Program-made: the position numbers and the translations under genes | NCBI RefSeq assembly: GCF_044762665.1 | Contig: NZ_JBIWES010000009.1 | Location: 149,412-213,411, forward strand | DNA length: 64,000 bases | Source: Peribacillus frigoritolerans_B | GTDB taxonomy: Bacteria; Bacillota; Bacilli; Bacillales; DSM-1321 | Direction of reading: 5' to 3' | The notes under the pieces: generated by a model | What the model was told of the DNA's origin: nothing | The model's input: only the letters and a program-made list of their open reading frames with translations | Database searches by the model: none | Part shown: piece after piece, positions 36,833 to 45,347 of the stretch | Layout of the letters: every line of letters begins with the position of its first letter | Numbering within the stretch: position 1 is the first letter of the stretch

Positions 36833-36883
36833 CAACCAGTGTGATTCGGCAGTTTACCGGATCACACTGGTTGAGTTGTTTTT
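36833..36883 (+). terminator. Terminator of the sigma-54 catabolic cluster
   Basis: A 17-bp stem, CAACCAGTGTGAT.. at 36833 pairing with the strand ending at 36873, with one mismatch; then GTTGTTTTTT. Confidence 0.88.
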
Positions 36884-36916
36884 TAGTGCTAATTTTATTG
36901 CTTATTTCAACAGATA

Positions 36917-37363
36917 TTATTCCGGGTGTGAGGATTTGTTCTTCCATTGTTGTTCTTCAGCAAGAAACTCAAAAAAAACATTCATGGCAGTAAGCGGATG
37001 CTCATTAACTCTTTTAAAGTAATTACTTTTTCGGGCATCTGTTAAATAGCTGCTTTGTTTGATTCTCTCCAACATATATTTTTGACTCATTTTCACTATT
37101 TCTCTTTGGTTGTGTTTATTTTCTTTTAATAAGGCAAATCCCACAGCTCCCACCAATGCATAGATTCCGAGTGCGATTTTCGAGATGGGAAAAGAGTCGT
37201 TCTTAAATAATAGAAAAAAAAGATTAATGATGGAAAAGCCTATCATCACCGTCGAAAAAAAACCGTATTTCATATTTTTCTTCAACAAGGGGGACAATTT
37301 TGATTGAAGTTGTTCGATATCGTCTTGCATGAAACCCGGTATATTATTTATTTTGATATTCAT
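36917..37363 (-). CDS. Membrane protein, possibly YwnF (DUF5392)
   Basis: 148 residues with two hydrophobic segments (about 35-55 and 62-80) between a helical N-terminus and a charged C-terminal half. Length and pattern recall B. subtilis YwnF. ATG 37363 follows AAGGAGG with 6-base spacing; a longer frame begins upstream of that site. Function unknown. Confidence 0.65.
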   Translation of the reverse strand: MNIKINNIPGFMQDDIEQLQSKLSPLLKKNMKYGFFSTVMIGFSIINLFFLLFKNDSFPISKIALGIYALVGAVGFALLKENKHNQREIVKMSQKYMLERIKQSSYLTDARKSNYFKRVNEHPLTAMNVFFEFLAEEQQWKNKSSHPE

Positions 37364-37387
37364 TGCTTCCTCCTTATTATCTTGCAT

Positions 37388-37838
37388 GTATCCAATAAAT
37401 CAATGGCACTGAAAATTCGTACCTATTAAATGAAACAGGAAAAGGAACCTAATAATATATATCTTATCGTTCGGAAACGTGTTTGTCATTTAATATAACC
37501 CTTGGACTTTTTTAAAGGGAAAGTACAAGCAGTGATGTGAATAAGAATGCCATTTATACGTTTGAATCACCTAGTTAGACAGCGTTATTACAGTATGTTG
37601 CCTTAATATGCTAACATTGGTATAAATGATGAATGGATTATGGTAAAATGGTCCTTAAATGGAAGCTGTATTTTTCGTTTTTTGATTATTAATAATTATG
37701 GATGGCCTTTTCGCGCCTTTTAATGTCATAAATTCGTGACTATTGTGGCATTTAGTACTTTTAAATCGAGTTTTGGAACAAATCCATATATAATTAGAAA
37801 GCGAGATAATAGATTCAAAGATTAAGGAGGGACATAGA
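37388..37838. other. 450-bp intergenic region, no gene seen
   Basis: AT-rich, no good frame with a ribosome binding site and no clear terminator. A minus-strand frame at 37655-37891 overlaps the next gene's ribosome binding site and is not credible. Confidence 0.4.
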
Positions 37839-38219
37839 ATGATGGAATGGGCTCTGATCATTTTGTTTGCTGCAGCAGTATTACTGTTCATTTTATCGTT
37901 TATTAAAAAGGATTCTGTAAAAGTGGACAGTCAATTGGAGCAGATTGCCAGCACTTTTGGAGATGAAATGAATGTATTACAGGAAAAAATCAGGAACATC
38001 GAGATAGATGCTGAAATTACGGTGCAAGAGGCAGGCATTCTAGCAATGTCTTCCGAAAAGCGAAACATGTTACGTGAGGTACTCGACCTACATAAGCGAG
38101 GCTATTCATTTGAAAGCATCGCACTGAAGACAAAACAGCCAGAAGAAGAAATAGAACGGATGCTTACTCCTTACATGAAAACGACGAATGAAAGGAGAAA
38201 TGTGGCCAATGACATCTAA
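37839..38219 (+). CDS. Single-pass membrane protein with cytoplasmic helical domain
   Basis: 126 residues: an N-terminal helix (about 3-22, WALIILFAAAVLLFILSF), a coiled-coil-like stretch (30-60) and a small domain with KRNMLREVLDLHKRGYSFESIALK that resembles a helix-turn-helix used to read pairs. Similar small proteins occur upstream of an MltG-like gene in bacilli. AAGGAGG is 9 bases before the ATG. It overlaps the next gene by 11 bases. Function unknown. Confidence 0.7.
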   Translation: MMEWALIILFAAAVLLFILSFIKKDSVKVDSQLEQIASTFGDEMNVLQEKIRNIEIDAEITVQEAGILAMSSEKRNMLREVLDLHKRGYSFESIALKTKQPEEEIERMLTPYMKTTNERRNVANDI

Positions 38220-38679
38220 ATCAATGCGCAGCTTTGCCGGAGGCCTTGTTGTTGCAGCAGGCTTATGCGGAGCAGTGTACTTCTTTGGTCAAGGTGAAGC
38301 GACCGGCACATCCGAGAAACTATCGGAAGATGAAATGAAAGAGTCTCTGGCTTCAGAAGGGTATGTCATCCATTCCGAAAAAGAATGGGAAGATCAGATT
38401 GCTGAAGCACAGTCTGTTAAAGATAAGGCGGAGGCGGAAAAAGAAACGGTAAAAGAACCAACAGAAAAAATCATATACCGTACTGTTCTTACTGTGTCTA
38501 AAGGCTCGACAAGCATCGATGTGGGTAAAACCCTGCAAAAAGCAAAAGTCATTAAAAATGCCAATGAGTTTTCCGACGCGGTTGAAAAGAAAGGCAAGGC
38601 CAACGGATTAAGACCTGGAACATATGTGGTGGACAGTGCGATGACGACGGAAAAAATAATTTCCATCATATTTAAATGA
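38209..38679 (+). CDS. Short MltG/YceG-like membrane-anchored protein
   Basis: 156 residues: a transmembrane helix (about 6-24), a Glu/Lys-rich linker, then a LysM-like YceG N-domain (LTVSKGSTSIDVGKTLQKAKVI, with RPGTYVVD). It lacks the lytic transglycosylase catalytic half of MltG, so it is not expected to cleave peptidoglycan. ATG 38209 is preferred; GGAG lies 11 bases upstream. Translationally coupled to the preceding gene. Confidence 0.7.
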   Translation: MTSKSMRSFAGGLVVAAGLCGAVYFFGQGEATGTSEKLSEDEMKESLASEGYVIHSEKEWEDQIAEAQSVKDKAEAEKETVKEPTEKIIYRTVLTVSKGSTSIDVGKTLQKAKVIKNANEFSDAVEKKGKANGLRPGTYVVDSAMTTEKIISIIFK

Positions 38680-38684
38680 ACATG

Positions 38685-38713
38685 AAAACGACCATCGATA
38701 AGATGGTCGTTTC
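38685..38713 (+). terminator. Terminator after the MltG-like gene
   Basis: AAACGACCATC and GATGGTCGTTT form an 11-bp stem. The T tract is weak (TTTCAGTTTG). Confidence 0.65.
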
Positions 38714-38800
38714 AGTTTGTCTACGAAAGGGGTACGGTCTCATCCCGGACCCCTTTCACGATATTACCGAGGGAATGATTTCTTTTTACTGTTCCCCCCA

Positions 38801-38901
38801 CTGGATTGACCGAGAACCCGGAGACGTTTGCGCTGAGGAGGCTTGGCAGCCAGTCGGCGGAAAGGGAGCGGGTTTCTGAAATCAACTGGAACGTTTTTTT
38901 T
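38801..38901 (+). repeat. Interspersed repeat, copy A (5'-shortened)
   Basis: Starts CTGGATTGACCGAG, contains GAGGAGGCTTGG and GGCGGAAAGGGAGCGGG, ends GAAATCAACTGGAACG followed by ten T. It lacks the upstream third present in copies B and C. Confidence 0.85.
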
Positions 38902-38920
38902 TTGAGGGTTAGTAATTCTG

Positions 38921-39040
38921 ACCTTTGATTTCCATTCCAGGCACTCGCTTTCCGCGGGCGGTCCGGGAGCCTCCTCGGCGCTCGCCTGCGGGGTCTCCCT
39001 TGGCCACGCTTTTCCCGCAGGAGTCTCGTACCTTACATTC
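38921..39040 (-). repeat. Interspersed repeat, inverted copy D
   Basis: Its reverse complement has GAGACTCCTGCGGG, GAGACCCCGCAGGCG, GAGGAGGCTC, CGCGGAAAGCGAG and GGAAATCAA in the same order as copies A-C, but closer to the repeat common in Bacillus chromosomes. Being inverted and 20 bases from copy A, the pair could fold into a large hairpin. Confidence 0.8.
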
Positions 39041-39108
39041 CAATCAAATGATACGTTTGTTTAGAAAAAACTTGATCACCCTTCATGTTTTTTACCGTAA
39101 TCCTCAAT

Positions 39109-39240
39109 GGATTGAAGAAATTTGCGACACTCCTGCCGAATAACTGGATTGACCGAGAACCCGGAGACTTTTGTGCTGAGGAGGCTTGGCAGACAGTCGG
39201 AAAGGAGGCGGGTTTCTGAAATCAACTGGAACGTTTTTTT
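39109..39240 (+). repeat. Interspersed repeat, copy B
   Basis: Full-length: TTGAAGAAATTTGCGACAC, CTCCTGCCGAATAAC, then the same core as copy A, ending GGAACG and seven T. Nearly identical to copy C. Confidence 0.85.
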
Positions 39241-39343
39241 AATAAAATAGAGTATAGACTGATAATAGAATATGCTGGTCTCTGTTGTTCACAACATAGG
39301 GGATGACTTTTTATTCATTCAAATAGAATGAAACCTCATTAGA

Positions 39344-39474
39344 TTGAAGAAATTTGCGACACTCCTGCCGAATAACGGGCTAGCCGAGACCCCGGAGACG
39401 TTTGCGTCGAGGAGGCTTGGCAGCCAGTCGGCGGAAAGGGAGCGGGTTTCTGAAATCAACTGGAACGTTTTTTT
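39344..39474 (+). repeat. Interspersed repeat, copy C
   Basis: Full-length copy like B. Its final T run overlaps the stop codon of the minus-strand YjdF-like gene (TTA at 39473-39475). Confidence 0.85.
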
Positions 39475-40048
39475 ATAGCTTCTTTAACTTAATCTTTGTC
39501 CGTACACCGGCCCACACTGCAATGATAAGTCCTCCAATCGTATCCGCGATTAAATCGATCATTGTATCTTTATTTCCCCCGCCTTGTAGTGTCATTCCGA
39601 ATAATTGATCAGAACTAAATTCGTAAATCTCCCATATGACGCCTCCAAGTGCTGAGAAAGAGAGGGTAAACAAAAAGATGAACCAAGGGGATATCTCTTT
39701 GCCTGCATCTCTGTATACCAATCGTTCATATAAAGCAATTCCCGTAAAAGCAAGGAGGGAACCGCTTAGTAAATGCAAAAATGTGTCCCACCACCCCAGT
39801 CCATACCAACCTAAAATAGATCCTAAAAATTGTGAACCGAATAAGAAGATTAAATAGGAAATGATAATTGGCAAATTGAATTGAAGCTTGGTAAATAGGG
39901 CCAGTAAAAGGGGAATTGCCCCACATACCACACCGCCTATCGAAACCAGTGATTTGAAAGTTTCATCGGCTGTAAAGTAATAAATAGATAAAGCTGCCAT
40001 GAAAAGTACATACACCAAACTTAATGAAATAACTAGCTTACGATTCAT
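39473..40048 (-). CDS. YjdF-like membrane protein, paralogue 2
   Basis: 191 residues with about six hydrophobic helices. Shared motifs with the upstream paralogue: WWDTFLHLLSG, VIWEIYEFSSDQ and GGGNKDTMIDLIADTIGG. These acidic motifs inside or beside helices recall the YjdF/DUF2238 membrane family, whose function is unknown. ATG 40048 follows GAGGTAATCAT. It starts 21 bases after the paralogue's stop, so both are one transcript. Repeat copy C abuts its 3' end. Confidence 0.75.
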   Translation of the reverse strand: MNRKLVISLSLVYVLFMAALSIYYFTADETFKSLVSIGGVVCGAIPLLLALFTKLQFNLPIIISYLIFLFGSQFLGSILGWYGLGWWDTFLHLLSGSLLAFTGIALYERLVYRDAGKEISPWFIFLFTLSFSALGGVIWEIYEFSSDQLFGMTLQGGGNKDTMIDLIADTIGGLIIAVWAGVRTKIKLKKL

Positions 40049-40068
40049 ATGATTACCTCAACAAATCA

Positions 40069-40635
40069 TCATAATTTTAATTTTTGTACACTAGAATAAA
40101 TGGAAATGAGCAGGCCGCCGGTTAGACCGAAAATTATATCGTACATGGTATCTTTGTTACCGCCTCGCTGCATGGTATGAGTAAAAGTGAGATCTCCTGC
40201 GAACTCATATATTTCCCAAAAAACAGTGGAAGTGACTGAAAGTGAGAGAACAAAAAGGAAAATGACCCACCTTGAAACATCTTTTCTCGCTTTTTGAGGG
40301 ATGTATAGTTTATAAAGAGCAATCCCAACAAAACCCACGAAAATACCTTTGTAGAAGTGAAGTCCAGAGTCCCACCATTTAAAATCAACATAAAAATTTG
40401 CGATGGACCCTAAAAATGTCGTACAGAAAACAAAAACATAATAACCGATTATGATTGGAATGTTAAAGGGATTATTTTTTACAAACAGTAATGAAATGGG
40501 TATAGCACTTACCAATATTCCCCCAAGAGCTACCATCCATCGGGAAGAATCATCTTTTTTGAGGTAAAAGATGAGTAAACCTGTCATGAATACAATAAAA
40601 ACCAGACTAAAAATAATGATTATTTTATGTTTCAA
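40069..40635 (-). CDS. YjdF-like membrane protein, paralogue 1
   Basis: 188 residues, about six helices, with WWDSGLHFYKG, VFWEIYEFAGD and RGGNKDTMYDIIFGLTGG aligned to the next gene over the full length. TTG 40635 is the likely start, 8 bases after GAGG; a GTG at 40644 overlaps the ribosome binding site. A tandem duplication of an unknown-function family. Confidence 0.75.
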   Translation of the reverse strand: MKHKIIIIFSLVFIVFMTGLLIFYLKKDDSSRWMVALGGILVSAIPISLLFVKNNPFNIPIIIGYYVFVFCTTFLGSIANFYVDFKWWDSGLHFYKGIFVGFVGIALYKLYIPQKARKDVSRWVIFLFVLSLSVTSTVFWEIYEFAGDLTFTHTMQRGGNKDTMYDIIFGLTGGLLISIYSSVQKLKL

Positions 40636-40765
40636 TATACTCACCTCATTCGTAAATATTCATTACGATCATATCCAATTCAGCCAGATGGAATCCGGCA
40701 AAATTGAATTTTTAGGGTATTTTTATGATGTTCTTTTTTAAATTCCCCAACTCACTTAAGTATTA

Positions 40766-41881
40766 TCATTGTTGGCTATGATGGAGATTTTTAATGGTGA
40801 CTTTAAATTTAGCCGTAATAAACAATAATAAAGGCATGACCAGACCATAAGTCGATGCATAGAATAACCATATATTCTTATTGAATTCCCCGGATGATGG
40901 GACCGTCGGAAAAACAATCAATGAATAAAAAACCATTATCATCCCTAAAGCTGTAGTAATGGGGCGATAATCTTTTATATTAAATATGTTTGAAAATACA
41001 ACAACCGATACATAAAAATACATAACCGTCCTGGTATAGGTTGTAAAGATCCAAATCGTGGCAATAATAGCTTCAATCCGCATTAGGAAATTCCCCACAT
41101 ATATTTTTTTTGCCATCGTATAACTTGGAGCGATATTTCTTGCTGTGGTATCGGGACCAAGAACCAAGATATCCAGCATGATTACCAGAATTAAAATGAT
41201 TCCTCCGATCAAAGTGCCAATATAAAAAGCTTTTCCCCCTTTTTTCCTTTCATTGACTTTTGAAGGGAAAATCATTAAGAACATAACAGGGGACAGCGTG
41301 AACACACTGACATAAAAAAGTGTCGCCCTTATGACAGGTTTGGCTCCATCTTCAAATACCGGCTGAATGTTTTGGATATTTGCTTGAGGAATGATGGAAA
41401 TCAAAAAAACAGTCAGTAATATTAATACGGGTATGAAGAATATTTCCAACGTGCGTGTAAAAGTTTCCATACCAAGGCGAACTGTAAAGATCACCACTGC
41501 AGCTAACAATATATTTAAAGCTAAAAGCGGGGTATCCGGCATCCAAAAAGTTTCAATGAAATTCCCCACATAATAAGTGCTCTCGGCAGCAGTGGAAAAG
41601 GACCAGATAAAAAATGTGAGATTGATGATCTTTCCGACTAACTTACCGAAAACCTTTTCATTTATTTGATCTAGGGCGAGATCAGGATATAAATTTCCAA
41701 CCCTGATGTAAAACCATACAAAAATCAATGCGATTCCTGTTCCAAATAATGCAGCAAGCCACGCATCCTGCTTTGCAAAACCAGCTAAAGGAGAAGGGGT
41801 ATGTAAAATAACCGTTCCTACCGAGTACAAAAGGATTAAAATCATCAATTGATGTGATGAAATTTTGAAACTACCAGGCAT
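40766..41881 (-). CDS. GerAB-family germinant permease (stand-alone)
   Basis: 371 residues with ten hydrophobic helices, the B subunit of spore germinant receptors (APC-type fold), with the pattern FGKLVGKIINL and IQPVFEDGAKPVIRATLFY. Normally encoded with A and C subunits; here it is alone and on the minus strand. Compared with the 46789 copy it is a diverged paralogue. It may serve as an alternative B subunit for the nearby operon. Confidence 0.85.
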   Translation of the reverse strand: MPGSFKISSHQLMILILLYSVGTVILHTPSPLAGFAKQDAWLAALFGTGIALIFVWFYIRVGNLYPDLALDQINEKVFGKLVGKIINLTFFIWSFSTAAESTYYVGNFIETFWMPDTPLLALNILLAAVVIFTVRLGMETFTRTLEIFFIPVLILLTVFLISIIPQANIQNIQPVFEDGAKPVIRATLFYVSVFTLSPVMFLMIFPSKVNERKKGGKAFYIGTLIGGIILILVIMLDILVLGPDTTARNIAPSYTMAKKIYVGNFLMRIEAIIATIWIFTTYTRTVMYFYVSVVVFSNIFNIKDYRPITTALGMIMVFYSLIVFPTVPSSGEFNKNIWLFYASTYGLVMPLLLFITAKFKVTIKNLHHSQQ

Positions 41882-42181
41882 TATTATTCACCTATTGGTT
41901 CCTTCCTTCTTAATACTCCTTATTTTTGGCGATTCATGTTCAAGTTATTCACACAGAAATCAATTGCCTTTCTTCAACAATCCATCCCCGTTACGTTCTT
42001 CTCAATTTTTTTATGGATTTTTTCCTGATGTAGCTTCACTATACAATCTTCGAACTCCTGTCCAAGAGAAGGTTTTTAAGTTTCTGATTTGTTATTGGTT
42101 AGAGTTTAGTGCAAATGTTAGGAATGAATTTTTAAGCATGTTAATTGCACTAGTATTATAAGTAGTATATTTCCTTCGGTA
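41882..42181. other. Region upstream of the orphan sigma-54 promoter
   Basis: No gene with a ribosome binding site. Contains the AGTGCAA...TTGCACT inverted repeat (42108-42151) described separately. A plus-strand frame at 41865-42161 overlaps the divergent gerAB start and has no SD. Confidence 0.4.
42108..42151. promoter_or_regulatory. Candidate activator site (inverted repeat) before the sigma-54 promoter
   Basis: AGTGCAA (42108-42114) and TTGCACT (42145-42151) form a perfect 7-bp inverted repeat 30 bases apart, ending 30 bases before the -24 element. TGCAA half-sites recall RocR-type upstream sequences. Confidence 0.45.
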
Positions 42182-42198
42182 TGGCACGATCCTTGCAT
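42182..42198 (+). promoter_or_regulatory. Sigma-54 promoter with no intact operon behind it
   Basis: TGGCACGATCCTTGCAT matches TGGCAC-N5-TTGCA fully. Downstream only a 15-codon frame with a ribosome binding site (42235-42282) and a truncated GNAT gene remain. Confidence 0.75.
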
Positions 42199-42378
42199 AT
42201 GATTTATTGGTATATCTAATTTATGGAGAAAGGAATGGAAACTGTTAGACATACAATCATTGAAAAATATTTAAGCCCTTGAAAGCAAATTGGACAGGTT
42301 TATATGTCAGGAAGATAAACAGGGTTCGTAAAAGGGCGGCGAAGCAATTAAACTTAAAAAGGTTAGGAGAGTATTAGC

Positions 42379-42732
42379 ATGAAAATACCAGTGGAAAATA
42401 TAGTAGAGTTAACTGTTGAACATCAATTTTTACAGGCATATCCTATATTGAGTCAGTTACGTACTGATTTGACTTTAAAGGAATATCTAGATTTATTAAG
42501 TGATATGCGTAAGGAGGGTAAACAGTTATTTGCTTTATATCATGATACAAGCATCGTAGCATTAGCAGGTATTAGCTGGCGCGAAGATTCATATAATGAA
42601 CGCTATGTTTATGTACAAGATTTGGTTACTGATGTAAATCATCGTCCTAGTGGCCTTGGATATAATCTGCTCAGTTATATACATAAATGGGCGAAAGAAC
42701 AAGGAGCTGAATATATTACATTGGAATCCTGA
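42379..42732 (+). pseudogene. GNAT acetyltransferase, probably truncated by frameshift
   Basis: 117-residue frame with GNAT core: the acetyl-CoA loop RPSGLGYNLL in VTDVNHRPSGLGYNLLSYI and strand EYITLES, where it stops. The next frame continues at about 42722 with VQFFRMETVSIG, resembling the missing motif B and last strand, so a frameshift or small deletion near 42730 seems likely. The start (ATG 42379, GGAGAG upstream) looks normal. It could still make a short protein, but the fold would be incomplete. Confidence 0.6.
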
Positions 42733-43637
42733 ATTCTACCCCTTGACATCCATGAATGTACAATTTTTTAGGATGGAGACGGTATCTATTGGGTGTAGCC
42801 TTTTTTTCGTATATATATACCAGAGATGGAATTTTGCGACTTCAAGAGTGTGGGGAAAATTGGGGTAAAACATGAAGTTAAGTAGGAAACCAGGTATTAA
42901 GAAACTTGGGATGAAACATATATCTGAACAAGTTAAAGGAAAAAAAGTTCTATGCACCTAATCTAAGGGAATGGTGACCTGCCATCCAAAAATTGGTTGA
43001 AAGCTTTTAAAAACTCTGTGGAGGTCTGCAGAGTTTTTTCTTTTTTTGCCCCTAACCATCCTATTTTCTATCAATTTAGTCCGATAATAGATTATGCGAA
43101 TATTGGCAATCTATGCATTTACTCATAGGATACTTTTAAACATGACTTTCAATGAATTTGATTTAGATTGTACTGCAGGATGCCTATAAACGATTAGATG
43201 AGGCAACTGTCGCCATAGGCAAGAAAGTTGGGATTAAAAGAAAATTAACATCCAAATTACCTTAAGTATTTTCATCGTAAACTGCCTGCAATTGATGCTA
43301 AGATAATCCTTTTTTTATGCCGGATTATACCTGCTGATCTGACTCCAAAAGACAAATAGTGTCAGGGTTTGCAAAGATGGCGGAAAGTGGTTTGTATTTA
43401 TCGTGTTTTGAATTCTCTGGAAAATAGTCTAGGTACAGAAAGTCTATATCCGAGCCACCTTCAGCAACCTTTAATTAAATTATCGATGAATGGAGCGTGA
43501 TTGTTGGAGAAAAAAATTATCATGTCTACAATGATTTAGCTCTTTATTAATTGCAATTTATTTTACTTAGATGGATATAATTGCAGCCAAGGTGAAAACA
43601 TAATTTTAACTAGCTTATGGTTATGAGGGGGTTAGCA
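42733..43637. other. 900-bp degenerate region before the ger operon
   Basis: Holds the rest of the broken GNAT frame, a terminator at 43010, then protein-like scraps without full frames: one near 43175-43262 (reading AYKRLDEATVAIGKKVGI) and one at about 43398-43500. I could not assign a family. A spore-specific promoter for the ger operon is expected near 43580-43620 but cannot be placed with confidence. Confidence 0.4.
43010..43045 (+). terminator. Terminator downstream of the broken GNAT
   Basis: AAAACTCTG and CAGAGTTTT form a 9-bp stem followed by TTCTTTTTTT. Confidence 0.8.
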
Positions 43638-45320
43638 TTGAAATCTCGAGTTCCTATCCCATTGAGGAAGTTAATTGAAGATAAACAATCAGTGAAAAAT
43701 AAAAAACAACAAGAAGAGCTAAATCAAAGCGGAAATCCAAACTCCAGCAAAACTAAAAATCAAAGCCAAAATCCAGTTCAAAATGCTCAAAACAGAAGTA
43801 AAGACTCAAAGAATCATCAAACCAAACTTATATCCTCTGATCTTCAATATAATTTTGATCATATTAAGAAAACGTTAGGAAATAGTTCAGACATAATTAT
43901 AAGGGATTTTCAAGCAGGTAAAAATGGGGAAATTAAGTTAGGCATCGTTTACACAGATGGATTAACGGATTCAGCTTCCATCCAAGATTTAATCCTCGAC
44001 ACTTTGATGGTTGAAATTCGGAACTCTGACTTGGACGTGGAGGTCCCTGATTGTTTTGAAATGATAAAATCACATACTCTGCCTATAGGGGAAATAGTGG
44101 AAATAACTGATTTTCAAAAGTTTTTTAACCATGTTTTATCGGGAGACACGATGTTATTATTGGACGGCTCCACTAAAGGAATGGCACTCGGTTCAAGAAA
44201 TTGGGTCGATCGCGGGGTTCAAGAACCTTCCTCCCAAACAGTAGTAAGAGGACCAAAGGATGGGTTTACTGAAACGCTGCGGACAAATACTGCTTTAATA
44301 CGACGGAGAATAAAAGATCCTAGCCTATGGCTTGAAACAAAGCAGATTGGAGAAAAAACGCAAACGGACGTTGCGATTATGTATTTAAAAGGTGTTGCCA
44401 ATGATAAAACGGTTTCAGAATTGCAAAGCCGGTTAAATCGAATCAATATAGATGCGATTCTTGAGAGTGGATACATTGAAGAGCTTATTCAGGATGAAGT
44501 ATACACTCCATTTCCAACCATTTATAATACGGAACGTCCTGATGCTGTAGCCGCTGCCATTTTAGAAGGAAGGATTGCGATACTGGTTGACGGAACGCCG
44601 TTTGTCCTTATCGTTCCAGCACTGATGGTGCATTTTTTCCAGTCGAGTGAAGACTATTATCAACGGGCAGACATTGCAACATTAATTCGAGTATTACGGT
44701 ATTTATCTTTTTTCCTTGCTTTGCTTACACCGTCACTTTATGTAGCTGTCTCGACTTTTCATCAAGAAATGCTTCCTACTCCATTACTCATAAGTCTAGC
44801 CTCACAACGAGAGGGAGTTCCTTTTCCTGCTTTTGTGGAGGCGATGCTGATGGAGGTAGTGTTTGAAATTTTGCGTGAGGCAGGTGTGAGGATGCCTAGG
44901 GCAATCGGTTCATCCATTTCCATCGTTGGTGCATTAGTTATTGGGCAGGCTGCTGTCGAAGCAGGGTTCGTTTCAGCAACGATGGTTATCATCGTCGCAT
45001 TAACAGCCATCAGTAGTTTTGTGTTTCCATCCAATAGTATGGCCATAGCTTTTCGGATGCTTCGTTTTTTGTTCATGATCCTTGCCGCTACATTTGGATT
45101 ATACGGGATCATTTTGGGGCTGATCGTGGTGGTCCTGCATTTAAATAGCTTACGATCTTTTGGTTTACCATATTTAGCTCCAAATGCACCATTCATTTTA
45201 CAAGATCAAAAAGACAACATCATTCGTATGCCACATTGGTCATTAGTAAAGCGGCCTCGATTGATCAGTAAAAATGATACAGACAGAGGAGATGTCAGTT
45301 CTCCGAAACCACCTAGATAA
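43638..45320 (+). CDS. Spore germination receptor subunit A (GerA family)
   Basis: 560 residues. A polar, Asn/Gln/Lys-rich N-terminal segment precedes the GerA core (DIIIRDFQAG, DGLTDSASIQDL, DGSTKGMALGSRNWVDRGVQEPSS) and about five C-terminal helices. In the family this subunit sits in the spore inner membrane and takes part in germinant sensing and ion release. TTG 43638 is preferred, 6 bases after GAGGGGG; the frame from 43617 begins before that site. First gene of a four-gene ger operon. Confidence 0.93.
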   Translation: MKSRVPIPLRKLIEDKQSVKNKKQQEELNQSGNPNSSKTKNQSQNPVQNAQNRSKDSKNHQTKLISSDLQYNFDHIKKTLGNSSDIIIRDFQAGKNGEIKLGIVYTDGLTDSASIQDLILDTLMVEIRNSDLDVEVPDCFEMIKSHTLPIGEIVEITDFQKFFNHVLSGDTMLLLDGSTKGMALGSRNWVDRGVQEPSSQTVVRGPKDGFTETLRTNTALIRRRIKDPSLWLETKQIGEKTQTDVAIMYLKGVANDKTVSELQSRLNRINIDAILESGYIEELIQDEVYTPFPTIYNTERPDAVAAAILEGRIAILVDGTPFVLIVPALMVHFFQSSEDYYQRADIATLIRVLRYLSFFLALLTPSLYVAVSTFHQEMLPTPLLISLASQREGVPFPAFVEAMLMEVVFEILREAGVRMPRAIGSSISIVGALVIGQAAVEAGFVSATMVIIVALTAISSFVFPSNSMAIAFRMLRFLFMILAATFGLYGIILGLIVVVLHLNSLRSFGLPYLAPNAPFILQDQKDNIIRMPHWSLVKRPRLISKNDTDRGDVSSPKPPR

Positions 45321-45347
45321 AATTGATGGGATTATGAGGGTTTTACG

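Noticed and set aside
38801..39474. Repeat array considered as CRISPR
   Set aside because: Copies are about 130 bases long, differ in orientation and spacing, and have no short uniform spacers or cas genes.
41865..42161. Plus-strand frame of 98 codons
   Set aside because: Overlaps the start of the divergent gerAB gene and has no ribosome binding site or recognisable pattern.
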